21,248 nt of DNA from Cyclostephanos tholiformis (taxonomy: Eukaryota; Bacillariophyta; Thalassiosirophyceae; Thalassiosirales; Thalassiosiraceae): the NCBI GenBank assembly GCA_036939975.1, contig JALLPB010000190.1, positions 1 to 21,248 of the forward strand, in the 5' to 3' direction. This document shows, one piece after another, positions 10,611 to 20,548 of the stretch; position 1 is the first letter of the stretch, and each line of letters starts with the position of its first letter. The notes under the pieces are model-generated. The model was not told where the DNA came from. It was given only the letters and a program-made list of their open reading frames with translations, and did not search any database. The position numbers and the translations under genes are program-made.

Positions 10611-10966
10611 TTTTCTTCTTCCTCGGGGGGGGGGGGTGATGTGCATGTATTATAATATATTGTTTATCATATCATTTTTATATATATATCATCTTCTAGT
10701 ATCGCCAATCACACGACGAGAGTCTTTGCGGTCCGAACGCGATGATGCGATATCGTCGTACGAGATGCCTTAAATCAGGCGGACCAGCGTCATCGTCATA
10801 ATAATATTACAGTTTTATTCATCTTTCGATTGAGCCCGAGGGAAAGGGGGGGGGGAGGCAATCCCCCCCCCCCCAATTCCCCTCCTCCTTTTGGGGCAGC
10901 CGGCCCGCCCAGTTTTCCTATTTTTTGGGGGGTATTTTGTTCGAAGGCAGGGGGGGCACAACGAAC
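10611..10966. promoter_or_regulatory. divergent promoter region of the CSB-like and QSOX-B genes
   Basis: The spacer has a 12-base G run at 10625-10636, beside the CSB start, and an AT-rich core with TATATATATA-type sequence (about 10640-10700). A G/C hairpin lies closer to QSOX-B (10841-10880). No additional gene was supported. Transcription presumably fires in both directions from the AT-rich core. Confidence 0.45.
10841..10880. repeat. G10/C12 inverted repeat (hairpin) upstream of QSOX-B
   Basis: A run of ten G (10846-10855), a seven-base loop AGGCAAT and a run of twelve C (10863-10874) are flanked by GGAA and TTCC, which also pair. If transcribed, this would form a very stable stem in the 5' leader, about 90 bp before the QSOX-B ATG. 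The G run could alternatively adopt other structures as DNA. Confidence 0.6.
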
Positions 10967-11694
10967 ATGTCGCGCAACGACCGCCGTCGATCATTCCTCC
11001 CTCGCTTAACGAACATGGCACACTCGCTACCGTACATCGTCGCGTTGGTCCTTTCGATCCTCGCCATACCCTCCTGGAGGGCCAACGCCGGCATCGCCTC
11101 CACCAAATCCGGCGCATCCCCCCACCTCTACGAGACTGACGATGCATATCCCGTCGTCGAGTACGGCCTTGACGGACGGGATTACAACCTCCTCCTCGGG
11201 GGGGGCTCCTCGTCGTCGTCGTCGTCGTCGTCGCTTTCATTCACGAATACGGACGCAACTACCGCCGACGCCGACGTCATCGCCAGGAGGGTGGTAATCG
11301 AATTGTACGATCCGAGGTGCGGGACATGCGTCGCGTTCGCACCCAAATACGTCCGGGCCGCGAGGAGGGTACGCGAGTACATGCCGGACGTGGAATTCTA
11401 CGGCGTGTCGTGCATGGTCCATCCCGGAGTGTGCGCGAGGCACGGTAATAATGACGCGGCGGGAGGATCATCGTCCGTGGTGCCGAGGATAATCGTTTAC
11501 CCGTCCTATCGCGGCGGCGGCGGGGGCGGGGGCGGCGGGGGCGGCGGCGGCATCGAGGTGGCGAAGGGCGCCGGATCGGCATACCTTCTCTCGTCGAGGT
11601 TGATGAGGGCGTTGAGGAAGGATGATCGTCCTACTAAGGACGATGTCATCGTCGCGTCGGGCGACGACGTCGTCGATGCGAGGTCGGCGGCGGG

Positions 11695-11733
<39 letters not shown>

Positions 11734-14374
11734 GACGGGTCATGATCATTCCTCGGGGGGGACGTCGACGAATACGACGACGATCGGGAGATCGCTCAGG
11801 ACTGCCGCTCACCGTTCTGATTACGACGAGGGGGCAGTCGTCGACGACGATCGCCGCCGCCGAGATGAAGATCCGGAGGTGGAGGAGGAGGAGGAGGACT
11901 ACGTGGAAGAGGAGGGGGGGGGGGGNGGGGGGGGGGGGGGGGGGGGGGGGGGGGAAGAGGACGAGAGTGACAACGTCGAGGACCGACACGATGAGTCCCG
12001 CATCGACGACGGCGGGTCCCCCCCACCCCCCGAGGCACGGGGAAGGGGGAATACAATCGACGTCGACGATCGTGAGGGGGAGGACGACCGCCGAGATGAA
12101 GATCCAGGGGGGGAGGGACTCGCCTTGGAGGAGGGAGGAAAATATGTATCATCCGCCGGGGAGGACCGCGTGGCAGTATTGGATGGGCTGAAAGGACCGG
12201 AGGAAAAGAAGCGGATGTGGCGAGATGAGGAGGAGAGGCGGCCACAGGTGGTCGGACAGCAGCAACTGCGAATGCCGAAGCAGCAACAGGAGCCGAAGCA
12301 GCCACAGCAGCCAAAGCAGCTACTAGAGCCAAAGCAGCAACAGCAGCCAAAGCAACAGCAGCCAAAGCAGCAACAACAGCAGGATCAGCGGGAGCGTGAA
12401 GAGAAGCAGCAGCAACAACAGCAACAACAACAGCAACAACAAGAACAACAACAGAGGCAGCCGAAGGAACAACCCCCAAAAATAAAAATTGTTATTGGGG
12501 ATGATGCCGGGGAGAAAAATTTGGAGGACAGAGAAGACCCCCAAGGTATCTCCGCGAACGAAGAGGATCGAGAACAGGCCCAGGATCAAGACGTGGATGC
12601 CCAGCCAGTCATTCTGGAAGAAACGGATGCATACCGGAACACCAAGGAACACTTCGAGAGGCTGGATATCCAGCATGGCAAAGAGCTCGGGCACCATTTT
12701 GATAAATACAAGGAGACAAGGAAAGCATTCGAGGAATCGAAGACTCCCGGTAAAAGCAAGGGCGATCAAGACATCACGCGCAGTCAGGCCATGTCGGGAA
12801 TTCCCCAGGTGAAGGATGACTCCAGTCGAATGGTAGATGTTGTTGGTGATCAGCAGAAAGCGAAGAATGCACCTGATCCGATTCAAGGCAAGGACTGGGG
12901 GGGGCAGTTTGTTAGCGGAGGGAAATACGCACCAAAGGTTATTGAAACCGACCCGGCGCAATCGGTGAAATTTCGCGAATATGTAGCCCGGAGGAAACAA
13001 ATGTTGGAACGAAGGGAGAAGATGAAACATCCGATCGATGCGATGTTGGGCAAAAACGTCGCAGCGAAAAACAAGGAAGGCGATAACACCACTGCGCATA
13101 TGAAAAACTCGCCCATGAAAAATTACAAAGCCAAGTACAATATTACAGCTGCATCGCGACAGGTAAAGGTTCCAGACATACGCCCCGAAGCTCAACAAAA
13201 AACTTTGAGGGAGAAGATATTGAAGAAGGTCCCCATAGTTAAGAGGGCGTTCAAACGATCGAAGGTGCGCTATGAATCACATATGAGTCTCAATTCGTTT
13301 TTCGGTTGCCTAGTCTTACCTTTTTCGTTAACTTTATGCATCCCTTAGGGAGAGGAGACGCTGATTGACGCCTCGTTGTCGTTTACACGAGGGCTAGTAG
13401 CGGGAGTGTTCAAGACTAATGGAGCTCTAACCTATAAGCAGAAGATGGCGTTGATGGACTGGCTTGAACTATTGAGCGTTTCTCTCCCTCCGGAAATCGG
13501 ATTGCATGAATTGATTGACACTCTCAAACATAACATTGACGAGATATCTCAGCGGCACGAGAACCTTAAGGCTTTAATTGATAAACATCCTCTTCCAGAA
13601 AATGAATGGAGTATGTCTTGCAGGAAGGGAATGAAACCGTTCTTCTGCGGTTTTTGGAAGTTGCTCCACGTCATGTCTGTTGGGTTTGCAGAGCAGGCGG
13701 GGGGTCTAGCCTTGCGAGAGTCCAGTCCTTCAATACGAGTGTTTTCAGCGAAGGAAGCCGCGGCTGTTGTGCGAGAATACATGGCGTTGTTTTTCCCCTG
13801 TGCGGAATGCTCTAAGCGATTTGTTGCAAAATACGACGATTGCAGTTTTCAACGTTGTCATCGTCTCGATGACGAGACATTTGACGCAAGCGCTGAAAGT
13901 TGGCAGGAATTTCCGCTTTGGCTTTGGGAGGTACACAATGACTTTTCAAGTTTCAATCTCATGAAAGAAGTTGCTTCCGATGCCGTTGGGAACTCCAAGG
14001 CTAGTAGTAAGGCTGACGCGAAACAGTGGGAAAGAGATATGAAGGTTTTGTTCCCCCGATTAGACCAGTGCAACACATGTGTTACGTTCGACGGGACGTG
14101 GAACTTGAATGCGGTGTACAATCACTTGGAGGGTGAGTATTGGACTTTCGGGTATGAAGTACATCCAAAGGTGGATCAGTTTTTGGAATACAATGCCGTT
14201 GAGCGCAACAGCAGTCCATTCAAATGGATATACTACTTGCTTATAGCCTTTTTGTTAGTGACAGCAAGATTTACTCTTGCAAAAAAACTTCGTATGAGGA
14301 TGACTGGACAGCACAAGAAAGACGATAAGTTCTCCTTTGAAAGATTCCCACGCAACAAGTACCGGGACTCGTAG
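10967..14374 (+). CDS. QSOX-type sulfhydryl oxidase B, with a large low-complexity insert, two exons
   Basis: Exons are 10967-13264 and 13349-14374, with an 84-bp GT-AG phase-0 intron, giving 1107 aa. The start is the first ATG of the frame. Met17 is a possible alternative, and the segment after it (LPYIVALVLSILAIPSWRANA) is a good signal peptide. The thioredoxin domain carries CGTC at 118-121 in ELYDPRCGTC and a VVPRIIVYP cis-Pro region. It is followed by poly-Gly (183-195), poly-Thr (244-255), acidic and poly-Gly (about 296-331) and PKQQQ-type Gln-rich (431-504) tracts, then a charged helical region (about 551-766). The Erv/ALR domain in exon 2 has FFCGFWKLLHVMSVG (C866), redox pair CAEC (917-920), WLWEVHN (957-963) and CNTC (1007-1010). 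A membrane helix at about 1059-1075 and a basic tail end the protein. All three CxxC pairs are intact, so it is predicted to be an active secretory-pathway disulfide generator. It is a distant paralogue of QSOX-A. Confidence 0.87.
11695..11732. repeat. (ACG)n microsatellite within QSOX-B
   Basis: About a dozen ACG/GAC units encode poly-Thr in QSOX-B. Similar GAC-type repeats lie in exon 1 of the neighbouring CSB gene (near 10329-10347 and 10400-10425), where they encode Ser-rich tracts on the opposite strand. Confidence 0.85.
11914..11954. repeat. 41-base G run containing one undetermined base (N at 11926)
   Basis: An almost pure G homopolymer inside QSOX-B encodes poly-Gly between acidic tracts. 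The frame is sensible on both sides (EDYVEEE before, EEDESDNVED after), so the reported length keeps the frame. The true length is uncertain because such runs assemble poorly, and the N marks an ambiguous base call. Confidence 0.9.
12256..12470 (+). repeat. CAG/CAA-rich repeat encoding PKQQQ-type and poly-Gln tracts
   Basis: Imperfect repeats of CAGCCAAAGCAGCAACAG type encode PKQQQ units, then a run of twelve Gln with mixed CAA/CAG codons. The codon mixing points to selection or old slippage rather than a fresh expansion. Confidence 0.85.
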
Positions 14375-14495
14375 GCAAAAATTGGGGATGCATGATATAT
14401 ATTAGGCGTACCGTGTAAAGATAAGGTCAATTTAACACGCCATGTTAATAGAATTCACTTTCTACGAATCCCTACGCCACCTGGAGTTTCCGAAT

Positions 14496-15761
14496 CTATG
14501 ACACATCGTTGCGATGTTCTGGGGACTTTGGATCCAAAGTTTTGATCCATTTCTCGGCGACACTTTTCGGTGCACGACTGGGAAAGTGCACCGTACGCGA
14601 GGCGAAGTTGACGGGATTCGGCTCGTCACTGTACGCTCGCATGAGGAGCGCCAGTTTTCTTTTTTCGTCGACATCCCATGCGTCATGGACGAAATTGGGG
14701 TTGACCAACGTCGATTGTGCTCGGAGGATAAGCTGCGCAGTACTTCGATGGGGGAACAAACATCTACAGATTTGCACAGCAGAATCCCCCTGAAGTAAAT
14801 ACTGTGGGCCGTTTGCAGCCAAGTACTTGAGTAAAAGTTCATCGTCGTCAGGTGACCATGGCGGACATCTGGTAGTTGCCGGATTTTGCAAAAATGACCT
14901 GAAGTAACTGAAGCATCGCCAGGGGGTTTGTCGATCGAATTTAGCATAGTGTTTGATCGCCACTTCATACCAATCAATTGACTGCTTTTTATTACCCCCT
15001 AATGCGCCAACCATCGACATGATGCTGAGGCATTCGTGCTTAGTAAACTTTGCTTTCGCAATTTTGGAATCGGCAAAAGTAAAGCAGGGGATAAGACATT
15101 CCGCCGATGTAGGCATCGACTTATAAATTTTGATTGCAACCTCTTCAAGCGAATTATGTTTCCAACTATTCCTCCTCACTTTTTTCCATGCCTCCTGAAC
15201 TTCATCAGATGTGAACTGAGACTCGACATTTCTCTCAAGTACCACTACTGACGATTGAGACAAATCTTTTTCATATTCCCCTAGCGTACTCCTCCATATT
15301 GCGGTTGGAATAGACCCATCTTTATCGACGAAAAATCGCCTCATCCATTTCCGGTTGGGGTTGTAGTGACAATTAGGCTTACTGCTCCCGGTAGATTTAG
15401 GGAAAATATTCGACGCATCAGTCTCGTGGATATCACTCGCCGCCGTCTGAAAACCAGCATCGCCAGAAGCGCATTGGTTTTGGACGATGGACGTCCGACC
15501 TTTCTTAAATTTCTTTGGAACGGGTTCAGCCGTGGTAAACGACGGATGCTGTTCCAGCGGATGGTCGTCTTCAGCCAACTCTTGAGACAATGACGCTATA
15601 ACCATCGAAGCTTGACGCCTATTCTGTACCTTTTTGCGTTTGATCTGCACGAGACGGCGTTGCAGCTCCACTTGGAGAGCGACATTAGACTCTATCGCCG
15701 CAGAGATAGCAGAAGGAATCGGACCATGAACTGATTGTTCACCCTTTGTCAAAGAGATCAT
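14496..15761 (-). CDS. Myb-repeat protein resembling SNAPC4 (snRNA-activating complex subunit)
   Basis: One exon of 421 aa starts at ATG 15759-15761. The N-terminus has a basic helical segment (about 20-60: QVELQRRLVQIKRKK) and then a disordered stretch with a basic KKFKKGR patch. The C-terminal half contains three Myb/SANT-like units: about 239-292 (FTKHECLSIM to TPWRCFSYFRSFL), about 301-352 (PWSPDDDELLLKYL to LRAQSTL) and about 361-410 (AWDVDEKRKLALLM to VAEKWIKTL). The TP..CF.YFRS ending of the first unit is reminiscent of SNAPC4/SNAP190, whose Myb repeats bind the proximal sequence element of snRNA promoters. The first unit has an extra loop and a non-canonical third helix, so other Myb transcription factors remain possible. 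Its stop lies 121 bp from the convergent QSOX-B stop. Confidence 0.75.
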   Translation of the reverse strand: MISLTKGEQSVHGPIPSAISAAIESNVALQVELQRRLVQIKRKKVQNRRQASMVIASLSQELAEDDHPLEQHPSFTTAEPVPKKFKKGRTSIVQNQCASGDAGFQTAASDIHETDASNIFPKSTGSSKPNCHYNPNRKWMRRFFVDKDGSIPTAIWRSTLGEYEKDLSQSSVVVLERNVESQFTSDEVQEAWKKVRRNSWKHNSLEEVAIKIYKSMPTSAECLIPCFTFADSKIAKAKFTKHECLSIMSMVGALGGNKKQSIDWYEVAIKHYAKFDRQTPWRCFSYFRSFLQNPATTRCPPWSPDDDELLLKYLAANGPQYLLQGDSAVQICRCLFPHRSTAQLILRAQSTLVNPNFVHDAWDVDEKRKLALLMRAYSDEPNPVNFASRTVHFPSRAPKSVAEKWIKTLDPKSPEHRNDVS

Positions 15762-16011
15762 AGCTTCGTCATCGAGATCATGAGAGTGAAATTAATAAAA
15801 ATTGAGAGAGACATATTATGTGGGATTTGTAAATACCTACGTACAATACTCAAAAGGAATTAGTATCGAATCTACGTCGTTTTCTGACCACACGAGCCCG
15901 GTGACAATGAGTGCATGATCAACGACGATATGATGCATGCATGCATGATATGAGAGAAATAGGTCGATGAGGTCCGTACAATGAACCACCCAAAACCATA
16001 TCCACACCTTG
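15762..16011. promoter_or_regulatory. 250-bp divergent promoter of the SNAPC4-like and cyclin Y-like genes
   Basis: This short spacer between two start codons on opposite strands contains the 14-nt perfect palindrome ATGCATGCATGCAT at 15933-15946. That sequence holds overlapping CATGCA (RY-type) motifs. It is a plausible shared regulatory site, but no function can be shown from sequence alone. Confidence 0.4.
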
Positions 16012-18620
16012 ATGCGAATCATGGCAACAATAATTAGTCGGATCAACAACAGAGTCGATGTTATCTTGGCCATGACGCCACCATTAACAAGCGATGACAC
16101 GTCATCGCCTCACATTGACACGTCGCAAATTGAAAACGTGAAGGCCATCTCCGCAAACTCGCACGCTCCCACCACGACGATCGATGTCGGCGTGGACGGG
16201 CAACATCAGTGCGAATTCACCCTCCAAGAACATGAAGTGCCGCGAAATGGTAAAGTAGTAACAATAGAACCACCGAGCGTCGCAGCCTTGGCCGTTGGTG
16301 GTGGAGAGAGTGTCACGCCTTGGAATTTGTGCGGCGAAACGAGGAGTTATATCTCAGCCCACCTGAACGAACTCACTCAACCAGATCGGCGGCAAAGAAA
16401 TGAAATTGGAGCAGAGCAATATAACGCGCCTCCTATCGGCTTAGATGTGGAGGGTTCTCAAGCATCATACGCTGACGATCCCGACAGAGACGGACAAGAT
16501 AGCCAAGCAACACCAGCCGGGAAATTTGGACGAATACCAACCTCTTCGATTCCCCAACTTTTGTCTACATCGATTGCTTTTTCAGCAGGAGCCAATCAAT
16601 CGGTTCAACAGCTAGGTTTCGTGGGAGACGAGACTTCATACCCAGTTATTCGCGGCCGACAAGAGTCATTTGCGTTCTCTGTGGATGGAGACGACTCAGT
16701 TTTCAAAAAGGTGTTCGGCTCTCCTCAAGAAGTAATCCCTACACCTCATCCTAATCATTGGGCAAATATTGCGACAAATACAACAAACAGCATAGCTCAA
16801 TCTTTTGGAAATAATTCTAACATGAGCTCTTCGACGTTAGCTTCAGAATCTCCGTATCAAAACATTGAGTACACCGCTGAGTCCTCGTATGCTCAGAACA
16901 GCATTTCGTCCCCCCCGCAAAATGTCTCAGTTAAGGGGAACAGAGAACCACCTCTAGATATGCATCAATTGAGCCTGTCAATCTCATCCATAGTAATTCC
17001 CGGTAAAGCCACTTCAAGTCAACTAAAACAAGGAGACCAAACGAAAGTGTGGGGGGCAAGAGCGACGCAAGGATTGCTTCCACCTCATCAGTCTAATCCA
17101 AGGCAATCTGCTGTTCCTGAAGTCTATAGTGCAATAAGCTCACTGGAGAGGTATAACCCTGGTAGTCTTGACAACAAAGTAATCCTTGCTAAAGCTCGTG
17201 GGGGGTATGGCAGACAGAAGGCATTTCCAGGTGTTCCGAGGAAGAGAACCGCTCTCTCATCAGACAACTCCAGCATAGACGGTTCAGTAAGTAGTGTGGC
17301 GGAATCGAAAAGTAGCTCTGCCGTTTCGGCATCAATGGGGTGGGAGAATTCGAGAAGCTCTGGGCTAAACGAGACAGATAAATCATATCATACCGGCATT
17401 GGCACGATGAACGAGCAAATAGGGATGGAAAACACCGCTTCTATCAGACAGCTACCACCGGAAGGGAAAATGCCCAGATCAATATCATCAGGTCATTTGA
17501 GCGAACGTGATATGAATGGTACATCTGAACGGTTGGAAGGAAAGTTAACAGAGATCAATAGTATGAATGTGGATCGATCTGTCACAATCAATGATCAGGC
17601 ATCAATGTCTAGAAACAAAAGACGCAGAGAGAAAAAGGTCGGTATCTTTCGACCGTCTTCGGATGCCTATACACCACGGATGGGGCACCGTGCTATCAAA
17701 TATAAGCCCGTTGAAGAACGAGCATCTGTTGAAAAGATTTCATCTACCATGGGTACGATACAGCGTCCCAACTTCAGAGATGCACTCCGACGTGTGGCAA
17801 TCATTCTGCACCAGCACATCGTCAAAATTGAACTGCGTTTCAAAACAGGAATACATGGAGTCGATGGAACAGGATTGTTCAAGGCGTCTATGAAAGACGA
17901 ATTCAACGAGGAAAATTTTGCAACGCCACGTTACAAATGCTCAATAGTGCGAGTGCCCATGGCACGCCCTGGAGTAGTGTACAGCATGAGGAAAATTCGG
18001 GTCGTTCATGCCACGCCTACGGCGGATGAAATTTATGAGTTTGCTCACCAGCTTTTCAAGAAAGTTCAACTGTCGTCAGAATGTTCGATAGTTTGTCTAA
18101 TATATGTGGAAAAATTGATGGAGGTTGCCAAAGTCCCGTTGGTTGCTGAGACTTGGAGGCCAATATTCTTGTGTGGACTTCTGCTCGCATCCAAGGTGTG
18201 GCAGGATCTAAGCTCCTGGAATATAGAATTCGCCTGTGTCTATCCTCAGTTTTCGCTAGATGCAATAAATCGCTTGGAACTATCATTTTTGAAGTTCATC
18301 AAGTGGGACTTGTATATTTCGAGTAGGTGAGGACAAGTAGTGTTCTTGCAATCTTAACTTGATTAGCTTTGTTATTATCTGTTTGTTCAACTTGTGCCAC
18401 AGATTACCCCTAACCTGCTGTCACAATTCTTTGCAGCCTTTATGCCAAGTATTATTTCGCATTGCGATCGCTTCTCGAAAAGTCGGGCTTTCGCAACCGT
18501 TACAATCAAATGGTTGGAGGAGTTGGTGGGGTTGCGGCATCTGAAGCGTTGAAAATCTCAAAGCGATCAGAAGTTGTCAAAGAGGAGGCACTGCAGCAGC
18601 TTAGTCGAAGCCTGCGATGA
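16012..18620 (+). CDS. cyclin Y-like protein with a long disordered N-terminus, two exons
   Basis: Exons are 16012-18326 and 18437-18620, joined by a 110-bp GT-AG intron (GTGAGG to TTTGCAG), giving 832 aa. The join restores DLYISS|SLYAKYYFALRSL, a Tyr/Phe-rich motif after the fifth helix that is characteristic of cyclin Y and the fungal PCL-like cyclins. The cyclin box covers about 660-785 and includes ECSIVCLIYVEKLM, RPIFLCGLLLASKVWQD and SWNIEFACVYP. Residues 1-560 are Ser/Thr/Asn/Gln-rich and disordered. A basic patch (NKRRREKK) is followed by GIFRPSSDAYTPRMG, which looks conserved. Cyclin Y family members bind CDK14/16- or Pho85-type kinases, so a role as a CDK regulator is expected; the partner cannot be inferred. 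ATGs at 16021 and 16069 are alternative starts. Confidence 0.85.
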
Positions 18621-20217
18621 ATATTTCAATTTTGCGCGATGGATATCGTATCTGAAAATATCCTGCTAGAAAGTCAGGTCCTGCCTACCTTAAGTCTACA
18701 TGAAGGATGAATTTTTGTCTGCAAGCCAAGTACCCATTTTATCCACATTCTAAAATGCTTCAATTAAGTTAATTCAGTTAGTTCTAGTTAGTTCTATTGA
18801 TTTTCCAAATGACTAGTAGCCACTAACCCAAGAGGCATATTATTTAATGTGCATCATTTGCTAGAGTATGTTCCTCTCCTTTTTGCATTTACCATGATTT
18901 TCTCATGAGAATAGTAGCTACAAACAAGCATGATTAGTCAAGTGAGATTATCACTGCTACTTAGTCATTAGCCTCTAAGGCACAGGGGCAACACAAGTTG
19001 AATCATTTTTCAGTTCGAAATGAAGAAACCTCAATGGTTAATAATTGTATTTCATGAGAGGATGAAAAAGAATAAATAAAAATAGCTGTGCAATGCTCAG
19101 GGCATTCACTGCACTTGTTCAATGAGGAAATTTCCCCCTTTCTCATTTTCCTCCCTCTTAATTGGTTTACAACTTGATCCCTGGTGTTGTTGATGGCATC
19201 CACCCCAATCTATCTCTCCATGATGTTGGTCATAGTGTACATTTTTTCTCCTGTATTCACAAAGTGCTACTTATCATGCCTCAGCATCATTTTTACCTTC
19301 TCCAACCTTATTCTCACTATTTATTTTCTTGTTCACAACTCTTTCCCTTCATGTTCTTGTCACCCACCTCAAGAGAAAATCTGACTATTGGATCACCTGC
19401 TGTTGCCTAATCTCCCTGCATATTTCACATCTCATCTCATGCTTGTGGTTGGGGATGTGATGTGGCTGATTGTTGAATCAATCGTTCTCCATTGCTTATC
19501 CCCACTTTCTCTCTCTTGTTTTATTGGTGCATAGTTTATTTTCAGAAGCCAAAGACTGACTTTACCTCTCCCTCATTACTCACTTTCATTGCTGGGATGC
19601 ATGAGATTTAGTCTCTGATTGTCTTGCAGGGCATCAGGTGGGTTAGCTATGTCCAGTCATTTCTAACTCTAAGCTTGATCAGCAATAGCATTGGACATTG
19701 GATGACAATTAAGTGCCCAAAGAGTCGGCAGTCAGAAGTTGGTGTAAGAAGGTCCTGATTCTGATCTGCTACAACAGACTTAGTAGACTTGAAGTTTGGA
19801 CAACCCACATCAGAGGGAGTACCATGCCCCTTACTACCTTCAAATGATGCTAAATGGGGCATTTGCATTGCTAAATGGGACATAATGTCCAATAAAGGCT
19901 TCAAAGTATGTACTTTCACCTACTTAGGTATGTGAGACGACAAAAAATGTCTCAACTTTCCTATTTTGAATCATCTTCCTATATGTCCTGGAGACAAATC
20001 CAATAGGGTATATCTTATTATAGACAAAAATATCAATTTTCTTGTCATCTTTTTTTCATATTTTCAAACAAATGAATCCAATACTTGTAGTACATACATA
20101 AGACTGATAAATCTAAAAGGAAACAAGTCGGATTTGGTGGGAAAATTTTTTCAATCCAGACAGACCGAGGCCAAAAAAATCGTCTTTTCGAGATAAATCG
20201 ATTTTAATTATTTTTCA
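18621..20217. other. AT-rich intergenic stretch, no recognisable gene
   Basis: All open frames here are short (under 95 codons) and lack family motifs or compositional bias toward coding. The stretch 19647-19919 (-) has the longest frame but nothing recognisable. A 12-nt palindrome TTCTCATGAGAA lies at 18900-18911. Since broken mobile-element sequence follows directly, part of this stretch may be decayed transposon DNA. Confidence 0.55.
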
Positions 20218-20425
20218 CACCCCGACAAGCATTAAATGAGCATTAGGCGGTCTAATAAGCATTAAACGCACTACTTTTGGTCTGACAATCATAAAAAGGC
20301 ATTCTCTAGCTGATAAGCATAAAATGCCCCAGTTTTGTTTGTTGGCTGACAAGCATAAAACGCTCATAAAAAGCTCTGACAAGCATAAAAAGCTCTGATA
20401 AGCATAAAAAGGCATAAAAAAGTGA
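20218..20425. repeat. degenerate tandem repeat, core CTGAYAAGCATAAAA
   Basis: About seven diverged units are seen: CCGACAAGCATTAAA, CTAATAAGCATTAAA, CTGACAATCATAAAA, CTGATAAGCATAAAA, CTGACAAGCATAAAA (twice) and CTGATAAGCATAAAA, with irregular spacing of roughly 18-38 bp. Extra partial copies (CTCATAAAA, GGCATAAAA) sit between them. The repeat directly precedes the DUF7869-like relic and may be its subterminal region or an older satellite. Confidence 0.75.
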
Positions 20426-20548
20426 CTGCGTGTTGCATTAATAATAATTATAAACACTTTAGAATTGGATAAACAATTCGTCATTACTACTAATTAAAAA
20501 AGAAAAAGAATGTGGGAAAAAGCCTCGTTGACTAAAAAACCCACCCGC

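Noticed and set aside
11468..11989. Minus-strand Arg/Pro-rich frame opposite QSOX-B
   Set aside because: It is the complement of poly-Gly, poly-Thr and acidic repeats. The plus strand carries the Trx domain.
12323..13198. 291-codon minus-strand frame with poly-Leu/Trp that looks membrane-like
   Set aside because: The apparent hydrophobic segment is the antisense of CAG/CAA-encoded Gln tracts and Lys/Glu-rich helices in QSOX-B.
19162..19410. Small plus-strand frames rich in Phe/Leu/Ser near 19.2-19.4 kb
   Set aside because: They are low-complexity T/C-rich translation with no homology I can recognise and no coding signature.
20218..20425. The GCATAAAA repeat as a CRISPR array
   Set aside because: Repeats are short and diverged, spacing is irregular and the context is eukaryotic.
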